A stretch of 64,000 nucleotides of DNA. It comes from Rhizophagus clarus. Taxonomy: Eukaryota; Glomeromycota; Glomeromycetes; Glomerales; Glomeraceae. Numbering within the stretch: position 1 is the stretch's first letter; each line of letters starts with the position of its first letter. The stretch spans positions 310,001 to 374,000 of the forward strand of contig BLAL01000065.1 in assembly GCA_015698045.1 (NCBI GenBank). The letters are read 5' to 3'. Positions 1 to 11,437 of this stretch are shown here, piece by piece. Both the position numbers and the translations under genes were made by a program. The notes under the pieces were generated by a model, which ran no database searches, was not told the origin of the DNA, and was given only the letters and a program-made list of their open reading frames with translations.

Positions 1-166
1 TAAAATTTATTATAAATATGGAGCCTGTTCGCCATTTCACTCATTTTAAAATACTTTCTTTCTCTAATTAAATCAATTACTCTCAATTACTCAATTTTAT
101 AATATTTTTTTTTTTATTTCATAATAATATTAAAAAATAGCACAATTAAATACTGGGGCTTTACAG

Positions 167-463
167 TGGCCAAACGACGCTACTCTCTCATTAATTCAGT
201 ATCATCGATTGTATCAACAATTTTTTTGTACTACTGCCATTCACGATCAAAAGGTAATTTGGAACCATATATCGCAAAATATAAATAATGATCACCAAAA
301 CTTCGCGCCGACAAAAAGACAGTACAGGAATAAATGGAATGCACTAAAAAGTAGTTATGAAAATTTGAAAAGGTTATTGAGTGGAAATCTGGAAGGATTT
401 CCTACCCACACACCAACTCTTCATGATGAACGTTTTCATGATGAGTTGTCAGATGAATTCTAG
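167..463 (+). CDS. Myb/SANT-like DNA-binding domain exon (partial gene)
   Basis: I read this as the last exon of a Myb/SANT-like protein. A 3' splice site (ttacag) ends at 166, and the frame opens with WPNDATLSLI and continues through a region with RQYRNKWNALKSSYENLK. The first Trp, the spaced hydrophobics and the KWN...Y..LK helix are the usual layout of the Myb/SANT-like domain found in fungal and plant proteins, often next to Harbinger-type transposases. It ends in TAG at 461-463 after an acidic tail (HDELSDEF). The Met at 209 lies inside the domain, so it is probably not the true start. I could not identify an upstream exon in the first 160 bases. It may be a single-domain regulator or a transposon-derived remnant. 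Family call fairly likely; gene extent unsure. Confidence 0.5.
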   Translation, partial: WPNDATLSLIQYHRLYQQFFCTTAIHDQKVIWNHISQNINNDHQNFAPTKRQYRNKWNALKSSYENLKRLLSGNLEGFPTHTPTLHDERFHDELSDEF

Positions 464-604
464 CTTGCTGAAAGTAACAATTTATTATTTAATTGATTTT
501 TTTTATTTAATTTATCACATTTATAATTAACTAATTATTTTATTTTAAGCACCGGTCTGCACTGCGAGAAGAAATAGGTAGATCGTAAGAGATATGAGTA
601 TCGA

Positions 605-739
605 GAGCGCAGGCGCTCTCGATCTCATCACCATCATGAGCGTGGGTGCTTTCGATCTCATCACCGTCACGAGCGCAGGCGCTCTCGATTTCATTACCGT
701 CATGAGCGCAGGCGCTCTTATTTTCCTTACACCTGTCAT
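605..739. repeat. 33-bp minisatellite, about 4 units, with a palindromic core
   Basis: Units start at 605, 638, 671 and 704. The core GAGCGCAGGCGCTCTC is nearly self-complementary, and at 603-620 GAGAGCGC and GCGCTCTC are perfect inverted arms with a 2-base loop. The unit is 33 bases, a multiple of three, so an 11-residue repeat (SAGALDLITVM-like) stays open on the plus strand, and the minus strand is open as well. It is much more GC-rich than its surroundings. I see no reason to call it a protein. Confidence 0.8.
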
Positions 740-1401
740 CGACACCGTCATTAAAACAATTTTTTTTATCATTTTACCCTTTACTATTTTCTATTTTTTT
801 TTTTTATTTTTATATTATAAATTTTTATTTTATTTTTATTTTTATATTTTATTATATATATATATTTTTGATAATAAAATTCTAATTACAATGTCAAATT
901 TAACATATATTATTCATGTTTGTAATACAATAAATTGTATTACAATGGTCAAATTTAAACAATATTATTCGTGTTTATAATGTTTGTAATATAATAAATC
1001 AGCGTTAAAAATATTACTTCTCACTCCTTTTTTATAAAAATGGGAATTTAAAACGAAATATTCCATTAATTTTTCTCACTCCCTTTTCCATCATAATTCT
1101 TTCAATATTTTCAACTGATTCTGCATTCCTCACGATGTCGAGATCATGTATATTTTTCAATTGTGTACTATTATCATAATTTACAATAACCAATATTTCA
1201 TATTTATATCGTAAGGATGCAGTACGTTTTTTTTTCTTTTCTATATCCATATTTTTTTATTTATATTTTCCTGATACTATATCTAAACGTAAATCATCTG
1301 AAGGTAAAGAAATAGAAGTTAGAACAGGTATATATATTACTTTTTTTAATAAGATTTGCTTATATATAAGGATAATAAATAGTAAAATACCAAAAATATA
1401 T

Positions 1402-2486
1402 ATGAAAGGACTGAAAAAAAGTCAAAAAAACTCAGGACAAATTAGTATCGCGAAAAAGAGAAGAGATATAGACATTGAAGAGGCGAATGAATTAATGTCA
1501 GGTAATATTAATATGTGTAGACTTTAATTCATTGATATTAATCTTTAATTAAAACAATTGCAATGATATATTACATATAGGTGTGCGTGTCAATAAACCA
1601 AACGTAATAGTTGAAGAGGGAGTAAGAGACAAAAGTGATGAGGATTACGATAATGATGATGATGATGATGATGAAGGAGATGATAATGGCGAAGAAGCAG
1701 ATGAAATTCCAGAACAATTTTGAAAGCATTTAAAATTGGAAATAGTTAACTGGCTTGTCAAACACCCTGATATCTTACGACTCGCAAATGAAATGAACGA
1801 ATCATCAGATGTTGTTAAATCAAAAAATAATGAAGTTAGTATTGAATCAATATGGTAATATTTATTATGTTTAAATCATTAAATAATGTGTCTTTTAATG
1901 TTTTAGGATAAAATCTGATTCTGGGATGAGTCAGTAAAATGTCTATTCCTGCGCGTGAGGAATCCAAACAATAAGGTTCTTGATGATCTGATCGTAAAGA
2001 TTTTCTGAATCAAGATATATACTAGCGAGGCAAAAAGCTATCTTGAACGTACTCATAAGTTCCTTACAGATTTCAGGAATAAATTCAATCAAAATATTTT
2101 AAGCTTTGTAGAAGAATATAAAGAAATAAGAAAAAGCAGGTATATGTTTAATTGTTTTGTTGGCAATAAATAGTGCTATAATTGTATTATTATTACTAAT
2201 TAATGAATAAAATAGAGGTACCACTGGAAATATATCTCAGAAAGAGATTAAAGAATATGTTGACAAAAGTGTTGCACAAAAAATTTTAAGCAGACAACTT
2301 GTTGCCGTAAACATTTCAGAATGAATTAACAATGGAGGTTTGGTTACATTAGTTGATTTTGTTAGAGAAGCTGTCAGAATCTCGTGGAATGGTAAAAATT
2401 TAGCTGCTATTAAGGCGTTAGATAGAATGACAAAGGAATTATCTATACTATCAAGAAGCAGTAGTAACATCGTTAATTCTTTATCA
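1402..2486 (+). pseudogene. Decayed multi-exon gene of unknown function with in-frame TGA codons
   Basis: Four plausible exons: 1402-1501, 1581-1854, 1907-2139 and 2216-2486. Most have GT donors and AG acceptors. Exons 1-2 and 3-4 join in phase; the 2-3 junction does not join cleanly. The product would be a charged protein: a basic N-terminus (KKRRDIDIEEANELMS), a run of Asp/Glu near residues 50-70, then helical segments such as EIVNWLVKHPDILRLANEM and LVDFVREAVRISWNGKNLAA. In-frame TGA occurs at 1721, 1916, 2006 and 2322, each where Trp would fit (for example F-x-KHLK and SE-x-INNGG), while genuine TGG codons persist nearby. I do not recognise the family. It could be a dead host gene or part of a transposon. 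Confidence 0.45.
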
Positions 2487-3774
2487 GTAAGTTATTTTAT
2501 TTATAATGTCCTTTAATCATACATAGTATTAATAATGTTAAATTATACATAGTTATAAAATCTTTAGTAAAAGCTCATGCCTAATTTTTTTATAAAATTA
2601 TGTATTTTATAACGATAATAAATTTAGTAAGTTTTTACGAGTGAATTGACCATTATTCTAAACATCACACCTTAATGTTTTTAATTAAAAAAAAGAATTT
2701 GGGAGATGTTTAGATTACTCTTTGTATAAATAATTTGAATTATGTAACGTGTGTTGGTATGTACCCTCATTTACACAATATTTAGTGTACATCTGATCTT
2801 GACCTTGAATGTCCTATTACTAAATAAAGTAACATATCGTTAATAAAATAATCTAAATTACTTCGATAAGAAATTTCTTTCTTTTTTCTCTAAAAAATTC
2901 CTAAATACCTTTCCCTCCAATTTATAACTTATAAATGATGGAAAATGGTTTATCAAAGAAGCAAAAATAAGTTAAAAGAAAAAAAAATAAATCTTTTTCA
3001 AACAATAAAAGAAAGAGAGATAAGGTGAGTGAACACTTTAAAACCGCTTAGAGTGGTTACTAGGTTCGCCTTAGTTTTTCAGATCTTTTAGATAGCTTTT
3101 TTTATTTTTTTTTTATACATATCTTTTTATTTATTTTTTTGGAGGGTTTAATAAAAGGATTTGTGAAGTATATAATTGTATTCGGTTGTTATCTGGTTTC
3201 TAATCAAAAAATTGGTTTAGGTCAACTCTTTAATCGAAACGATTAAAATAAAGATAAAGGTAATTATAAATTATTATTTATAAATAATATCATCATCAAT
3301 TACTAATATTATTTAGAAATTACACAATTAAAACGACAAAAAATATTTGCTGTAGAATTATATCAACAAAAGTTAAACCAAATAATAGAAATAGAAAATA
3401 AATTAGAAAATGAAACTATTAAATGGCAAATGTATAGAAAATAAATTTATAAATAATTTTGTTAATAAATTATAATTCAGTTCTCTCAACTATTCTATTG
3501 ACTTCCATTCTTATCACTTTTCCACATTTCATACAAATAATTTGACAGTCTGCTTTTTAATTACTTTTTTTGATTTTTTACAGCAACAACTCATCAATAA
3601 TTTGGAACAGGTAGCATTAGTCGTATCAAAGATCTAAATTTTCAATACGATATTTGAAATATCAATTAAAAAAAAATTTTTATTTCTTTTTTTGTACAAA
3701 TTTTACAATAATAACTATTATGATATTATACTTTTTTTAATTAGATTACAAATTATTAAAATATTTCAATTTAA
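2487..3774. other. Intergenic, no gene seen
   Basis: AT-rich sequence with short A/T runs and no reading frame or splice pattern I can support. Confidence 0.5.
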
Positions 3775-4460
3775 TATTTAAAATGATGTTGATACATTCG
3801 TTATATTGCCAATATTGATATGATGTTAATTTGATATTTATAAAATAATGTTTTTACGATGCTGTATTCATACTTAATGCATATTGATACGATATCATAT
3901 CGATATCATGTTTGTTTCATATTTTTTAAAAATTTTATTATTGTTTAATTATATCAAAATGATATCAATTCGTTATATTACCAATATCGAATTGATGTTG
4001 ATTTGATATTTATAAGATAATGTTTTATAATGTCGTATTGATACCGAATACATATCGATACGATATTATATTGATATCGTATTTGTATCACATTTTTTAA
4101 AAATTTTATTATTGTTTAACTATATCAAAATGATGTCGATTCGTTATATTGCCAATAGTGAATTGATGTCGATTTGATATTTATAAGATGATGTTTTTAC
4201 GATGTCATAATGATACTGAATACATATCGATACGATATTATATTGATATCGTGTTTATTTCACATTTTTTTAAAAAATTATCATTGTTATAACAATATGA
4301 ATATGATATCGATTAGATATTTCTTTAAGTAAATATCTTTACGATATCATTTTGATATATCCAATCAATAATGTATCGATATCATTTTGATATCATAATG
4401 ATATCATTTGCAAATCGATATTGTTACGATATATATTTAATATCATTACAATATCAATTT
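3775..4460. repeat. Tandem array with a 171-172 bp period, rich in GATATC
   Basis: The motif ATTCGTTATATT recurs at 3796, 3968 and 4139, giving periods of 172 and 171 bases. Around each copy the same order of words returns: a GATATTTATAA block, a GATACGATAT/GATATCGT block, then a poly-T plus AAAAATTTTATTATTGTTTAA block. About three full units are present. A more degraded tail up to 4460 is dense in GATATC palindromes. No coding potential is seen. Confidence 0.75.
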
Positions 4461-4498
4461 GTCATTGTTTAGAATTTTTAAGTTTCTGTAAAGTAATA

Positions 4499-4786
4499 AA
4501 ATGTAATATCTTTCCACTTAGTGATTATAGAAGAGAATAAAAATAGTTCATTAGATTCATTTTACTGAGACAGTTTAGATGATCATAAAATCATATTTCT
4601 AATATCAACAAATATTAAAAAAATATGATTTATACAAATATACTATATTATAATAGAGTTAATTCAACATTTACTAATACTATAAATATAATTTTATAAT
4701 CATTTGAATTGTTTTAATAAGTTAAATCTAATGAGCTATTTTTTATCCTTCTACAATTACTAAGTGGAGAGATATTATATTTTATT
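4499..4786. repeat. Fold-back / inverted repeat, possibly a MITE
   Basis: The left arm, from about 4505 (AATATCTTTCCACTTAGTGA), returns as its reverse complement ending near 4780 (TTACTAAGTGGAGAGATATT). The match is imperfect but extends over roughly 60-70 bases. A third, more diverged copy of the arm, in the same orientation as the right arm, lies at about 4830-4915. No clear target duplication is seen. Confidence 0.55.
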
Positions 4787-4929
4787 ATATATCTTATCAC
4801 CTATTGGTATTAAAAATATGATTTTACTATTATTAAAACTGTCTTAGTGAGATGATTCTAATAAGCTATTTTTTATTATTTTATTATCACTAGATGATGA
4901 GATATTAAAACTTTAAGAATATTAAATTG

Positions 4930-7300
4930 GTTAAAATGTGTAATTTTTATAACTTGTTCTTTTTAAACTAACTAGAAATTTTAATTTATAAAACTTGTTA
5001 AAATGTATTTATAAATCTAATAAATATTATTAATAATAACAGTTTAAATGTTAAATTGCATAAATGCAATATTACATTTGATTTTCATTTTTCAATTTTA
5101 TTAAAATTTAAACTGAAATTATGATTTTGGCTAGAATTAAGAAAATTTTAGCCAGATTTGTAAATTTAAAAATTGATTATTTAGTAAAGTAAATAAGTTT
5201 TGATTAATTTTAAACTTTACAGATATATTATATATTGAAAGAGAATATTATACCAAAAGTTTTATTATATTAACCATAATAAGTTAAATTATAAGTTATA
5301 TGTACATTAATTATTATTTTAGTATTCAATGATTATAAAATGATGAATTGAATTTAAATTAAATTAAATCTGAAGGACAAAAATTTAATTCATATGAAAC
5401 ATTAATATATATATAGATAAATATTAAATACTTAATAATAAAAACTTTATATTTATATTTCAATTAATAAAATAATCAAATAAAATAAATATTTATAAAT
5501 TTTAAATTATCCTTTAAATAGTAATGAAGATAAATTTACCTGTAATTTTTAAAAAAATTATATTTAAATATAATTTATTAATATAATTCAGATTATCCTA
5601 TTATTTCATAATTATATTAATTTATATTTTTATTATTAAATAGTATATGATTAGATACATAACTATTACTACTAAAATTAAATAGTATTTTATACAAATT
5701 AAATTTCTGTTCTTTAGATTTGATTTAATTTAAATTTGATTTGAATTTAATTTATTCTTAAAATAAATTATTTTATGATCTAATAATTTAAATTTAATAA
5801 TTTTTTTTATTTGATAACTTTATTTTCTATATTAAAATAAAAAAAAAAAAAATTATAAAATTTAAATACTTGGATGAAAAACTATTTATAAATAAAATTT
5901 TTAAACTTTAAAACTAATTTTGGTTATATCACATTATGATTTAATTTGTAAGAAATATTAAAATTAGATGGAAATTAACTTCATAAAATAACATTGAAAT
6001 TTTTATATATTAATTTAATTTTTTTTTTTCATGATATTTTTTTTCATTACAATATATTTTTTTATTTTTATTATAAAATTTTGTATTTTGACTTAATAAA
6101 TAAAATAAAATAATAAAATCCAACTTTACACATTTATTATAAATTTATAAAAATAATTCTTTGTTTAAAATTTTATGTAAAGTTAAAATTTTGCTTCTAA
6201 ACATTAAAAATTATATTAATAAATATTGTTTACTATAACAAATTCTACATATTCTATTAAGTTTTAATATAATTACAGTTAATTTTTAATGAAATCACTA
6301 AAGTTTAAAATACAAAATTTTTTAAAATTTTTGGTTATCTTAAAAATATAATATTTTATTAATAATTAAGTTTTAATTTACAATACATAATTAATAAATA
6401 ATGATTATTTGTTACATAGATTATAGGTTAAACTCTATATTAAATAAAATAACTTTATTTTTCATAAAATTAGATAAAAACTAAATTTTTAATAAAATTG
6501 CAAGCAAATTTGCTTACAATATTTTACTGTTTAAAAGATATATTACATTATATTATTAAAATTTGTATTATATTAATATTATTATAAACAATACATTTAT
6601 CTTAAAATTATAATAATTTTTTATTTTCTAGTTTAATTATATCAATAAAAATTATTTATAATTTAATAGTTAAAAAAAAAAAAATAAAAATAAAATAAAA
6701 TAAAATAAAATATTTATTTTTAAAATAATAATAAATTTCTTTTATTTGTAAATTTACATATAATTAGTAATATTTAAATTACAAATTAATTTTAATTTAA
6801 ATAAATTTATTAAAATATTTTATATAAAAATAAATTTATCTGTTATAATAATAATATTTTAAATATATTGCAAATTTTAAAAAGTTAACTAATGTATTTG
6901 AAATGTACAAAATTTTTTATGTAGCATATTTAAAAATATTTAAATGTAAAAATTAAAGAATAGAATATTATATATAGTATTATAATCCGAAATAACAGTT
7001 TTAATAAAAAAAAAAAATATTAGTATTTATTTAAATTAATAAAAAATTGACAAATAATAAATAAATTTTATATATATTTTTAAGTAATGAATTTGAATTT
7101 TTTGATTATAATTATTACTTCAAATTAAATTTTATTTATTAAGATCCAGACAATTTAGCATAAATGTATTTAATTATTTGACTAATTGCCAAAAAAAACC
7201 TTCAACTTTTAAAAATTTGATTAGCTAAAATTACTGTAAATTAATTATATTCTTTATAATTTTGTATATTTATCAATTGTAAAGATATTTTCTAAAAGAA
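4930..7300. other. Extremely AT-rich gene-free stretch
   Basis: Many 60-base lines here contain only 3-8 G or C. There are no sustained reading frames, no recognisable repeats and almost no CpG. This may be old, strongly mutated repeat DNA. Confidence 0.6.
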
Positions 7301-9011
7301 CTAGATGCGGCTTACGAACTGATCAAATGATTCTACTAATATAGAAACAAAAAAAACTAAATTGGCGTACCGCATTTAAAGTTTGCATACAAAATTAAAA
7401 TTCGTCCAATAAAAATGATAAACAGCACCATGTCTTTCTAATGAAACTCGTGCAACAATATAACTCAATATACGCCAATAGTGCCATAATAACAAGACAA
7501 AGACACGTTCAAATGGAAATGACCCGACTTTATATTTAAAACATATGATTTACTAAGCCCATTAAAAAGAGGTCATTTTTACCCGATAAAGCATGATTCT
7601 TATCTTTCTCATCTTTAAGATGAAATTAATCATAAACACGGTAAAAGATTGATATATACGAGTTCCAAAATTTGCCGCGTTTTATAAGTACTACTATAAT
7701 GCATACAATAGCTAACATATGATTATATGATTCTCATACAGGAAATGTTTTGCTTTGGATTTCCGAAAAAATTCTACTATTAAGCCTAATTGCATAAACT
7801 GCTTTTGTTCATTAAATTTGGGCATATATTATTTTATTTGTCATATGTATATCAAATTTCAAATAATAATAATAATTCGTTATAGGTTCGGTATCTCTTT
7901 TTCACAAAGAATATATATATTAAAATGTATCCCATTTTGTTGCCGATCCTAAAACAATTAGGATTTGTTTGTTTCCAAGAATCATTTTTTTTTATGATAT
8001 GATAATAATAAAAAATGATTAACATTGTTTGAATTACCCTTATATAAAATTATATAAAACTTTAAAGTAAAAAATCTTTAATGACCTTTATCATTTTCGT
8101 CTTCGCCAATCTACATATTATTAGTAGGTTGCAGTACAGGTTTTAAATCTTGTAAAAATTTTCCTAAATAAAGTATTCTATTGTACTCTTTGCTCAGCTC
8201 GATTTACAGCGCGTACCATAATTATATATACTGTAACAATACATTACGTTGTGACATGCTACATTACTAGAAATTGTACAAACTTTCGTTTGTAAAAATA
8301 ATAAATGAATTTAAGATTTTTATTTTAAAAACTTTAATTACAAATTGGTGGTTGCAATATGGAATCAACATATGAAAGAAATGCACCCGATTTTAAGCTT
8401 CACATGCAATATTGATAAGAATTGTGACATGAAGAGATAAGAATTATATAATATATTAATTATATTAATCAAAAATATCAAGAAGAAATATTAGAATGCG
8501 CGTTCTAGACGCGCTAATGGTCTAAAATGAAAGTTTATAATAAAGTTAGTTTTGTCATATCGGTTGAGCAGTTAATAATATTTTTTGGTCACTTGACAGT
8601 ACAAAATCTAATTATGAGGGATTTGTCAACATTTGTGAGAAAATTTTCATTGAGATATGAATAAACTTAAACATATTTGGATGCTTTTGTTCCAATTCTT
8701 TGTTTTACCTGTTGTAATCAATATTGTAAAACCAATAAAGTAGTTTTAAGTAATTAATAACAATGATTACGCGTTCAAATTCCGATTTCTAATAGATAAG
8801 CCTAAGTGTCTTTTGTTTACGTTTATGGTAATTAATTGTAAACCTTAATATAAAATAATTTTTTAGTTGTTAAACAAAAATTATGTCATACGTTACTGCT
8901 GATCTACCGATAAGAATTATTTTCTTATAAATTTAGTCATTCCCTCATTCTCTTTTTTTTTTTTTTTTTAGAAAAATAAAGGGTTATGATTCCTTTTGTT
9001 TCAATCTGATC
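7301..9011. other. Intergenic and upstream region of the Zn2Cys6 gene
   Basis: Mixed AT-rich DNA without a supported gene. A long T run ending in AG at about 8950-8971 precedes the Zn2Cys6 start codon and could be a 3' splice site in its leader. Confidence 0.4.
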
Positions 9012-9686
9012 ATGAGAAGGTTCCAAAAGGTCGACCCCAAACGTACGGTTCGGATTCGCGTTACTTCTGCTTGTAAAGAATGTAAAACCAAAAAGACAAA
9101 GTGCGAAAACGCTAGGCCTTGCACGCACTGCCGTAGTCATAAATGGCCGTGCACCTCAGAAGCACCAACGAAACGTGGTCCCCGCAAGAATTCTGCCAGT
9201 TTACAAAAAAAAAGGGAAATAACAACTGAAGTTATTTCGAGTGTGTCTGTCGCCTCCCCCTCTCCTCCTCCCACCTCCCCCTCCGATTCTCAGTCCAATA
9301 CTCAGTCCTCCAATACTAAGTCCTCCAATATTAAGACCTCCAATACTAAGACCTCCAATACTCGGTCTTCCCATTCTCAGTCCTCTTCCCGCTACAACTC
9401 TCCCCTCTGCAATAAAAATAAGTCTTCCTCTCCTCCCTCCTCTTACCCACTAGTTTCGGGTTCTTCAACCTCCTCTAACTATACGTTTGTGTGGAATTCT
9501 TTGCCCTCGTCGTCATCATCTGTTTTTAACTCTCTTCCTTCTCCGCATTTTTTCTATGGCATTTTGGATGTGCCTTATCTTACATCAACAGTGTCGACAC
9601 AAAATGGAATTCCTCCAGAGGGTTCTGGATACGAAGAAAATCTGGATTATCTTTTCCAAGAATTTATAAAATATGAGGACGCTTAA
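9012..9686 (+). CDS. Zn(II)2Cys6 transcription factor, short form
   Basis: A 224-residue, apparently intronless protein. Residues 21-47 form a fungal binuclear zinc cluster: Cys 21, 24, 31, 37, 40 and 47, with spacing C-x2-C-x6-C-x5-C-x2-C-x6-C. A basic linker follows (KRGPRKNSASLQKKRE). Such proteins bind DNA in the nucleus and regulate transcription. The rest is Ser/Thr/Pro-rich and low in complexity, including a five-residue repeat (SNTKS-type, about six units from a 15-base DNA repeat near 9296-9375). The end is acidic (GYEENLDYLFQEFIKYEDA) and could act as an activation segment. The large fungal transcription-factor middle domain seen in many relatives is absent. The target genes cannot be told from the sequence. 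Confidence 0.85.
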   Translation: MRRFQKVDPKRTVRIRVTSACKECKTKKTKCENARPCTHCRSHKWPCTSEAPTKRGPRKNSASLQKKREITTEVISSVSVASPSPPPTSPSDSQSNTQSSNTKSSNIKTSNTKTSNTRSSHSQSSSRYNSPLCNKNKSSSPPSSYPLVSGSSTSSNYTFVWNSLPSSSSSVFNSLPSPHFFYGILDVPYLTSTVSTQNGIPPEGSGYEENLDYLFQEFIKYEDA

Positions 9687-11437
9687 CGTAAAAAAAAAAA
9701 AAATATATATATAAATATTTTTTTTGTTATTTCCTTTTTTTTGGAATGAAGTTCCACTTAGATCACCACCGCCACACCACCGCCACACATTATTAAAAAA
9801 TTATTCGAGAACAGATGTTAGAAGTTATCACCAGAAATCGAAGAAACCCTTCTAATTGGTTTATATTAAAAAAAAAAAAAAAAAAATCAACAAAAAAAAA
9901 GGAAAAGAAAAAAAAATATTTTAGCTTAAATAGCTAGAAAAAATTTATATAGTGATAATTATTATTTATTAATTATGGCCAATAATTATGGCCAATAATT
10001 ATGGCCAATAAAAAATGGCGATGAATTTTTTTTTTTTTTTACCGCACTACTTGTTAGCCATATAATAATTTTAAACGATTTCTGATCGCGTATTGATCAT
10101 TAGACATAATAATATATGTCGATTTATTAAGAATTCATTTTATTTGTATTTTTTCTATTAATAAAAAATTATGCAAATTAAGATTAATTGCTTCTGCTAT
10201 GAATAATTTATAAGCAAGTTCAAGAGTTTCTGGTATAATTAGATTAATATGTTCATTAACTGTTTCAAAAATCATTTCGTGTATAAAATTGATAAAATTA
10301 ATCACTTTATTTCATTAATTACATTAGATAGAGATTACAATTAGACTTCAATATATATATTTAAACGATAAAAATTTTACTTTCCCACCATATGAGATAA
10401 TATATAAATATTGGCAATAATATTGATATAAACGATATTGTTCAGAGATTTTCGTATGGACCCCGGCATATCGTTATAACGGAGTTTTACTGTAAATATG
10501 AAATACTTTTAAACTGCCTCTGCTTCAAAGAAATAAAATGAATTTTGAAAACTAGATTCATTTGAAGTTAAAACCTTTGATATACTACGACTAAATAAAA
10601 ACAGTAATTTCAGAATGAAATATTAAATTAAAAAAGAATCTCACCTTTTGGCTTCAATGTTATTTCACATTTGACATTGTATTTGCTCATCTAGCTTATC
10701 ATAATACTAATCAGATTTTCATTGTCCAAAAGAATTTGCGTACTAATTACGGGAAGGAAAGTCTAGAACTATTTTCCGAGCACCCGATTTTCTCCGTTCC
10801 AAATCACCTTACTAAATTGTTGATTTTCTGTTCCAAATTATTGTTGATTCCAAATTAAATTTCGCTAAAGATAGTGATACGCAATATCTAAAGGTTGAAA
10901 ACCTAAAGAAAATAATTGAAATCCGAGTTGTATTCGCTACTCTCCTCTATATATTTTCGATAAAAGTAATGATATTGTGACAGCAATGTATTATTAACCA
11001 CATAACTGATTATTCTATGGCAGATTGCCAATCTGGGTAATTTTTAAAATCTTGTCTAAAGAGATTTATGAAATCCGAGTTTATATTCGCTCCCTTTAAA
11101 TTATTCCCTCCCAAATTGACTCCCTTCCAATGATAACTATATAAAATTTTATCTTTTTTTTTTTTTGGATCGTAAATAATATGAGAAATTAAGGTAATTT
11201 TAACACTCCCCATGATTCGTAGTAATAGTTCAAAAATTTTAATAAAATGCACAATAAAAAAAAATTACTAGTACATAGTATGTCACTCCTTGTTATTATC
11301 TACATATAAAGGTAACATTAGAAAAATTCTAATATAAAATTTACCTAATTCTATACACATGTTCAAACTTCACATCGTAACTGGAACGTGGCTAAATAGG
11401 GTGTAAAATGTAAATGAAACAAAGGATATACTATTCT
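9687..11437. other. Intergenic with a 13-bp tandem repeat
   Basis: A 13-base unit (TTATGGCCAATAA) is repeated three times at 9973-10011. Otherwise this is AT-rich DNA. A minus-strand frame at 11010-11252 is short, contains a K run and has no recognisable domain, so I do not call it. Confidence 0.5.

Noticed and set aside
594-980. Open frame across the minisatellite
   Set aside because: It arises from 33-base units and a T-rich tail. No domain or codon pattern supports a protein.
1032-1250. Minus-strand frame of 72 residues
   Set aside because: Protein-like in parts, but with no recognised domain, splice sites or neighbours to support it.
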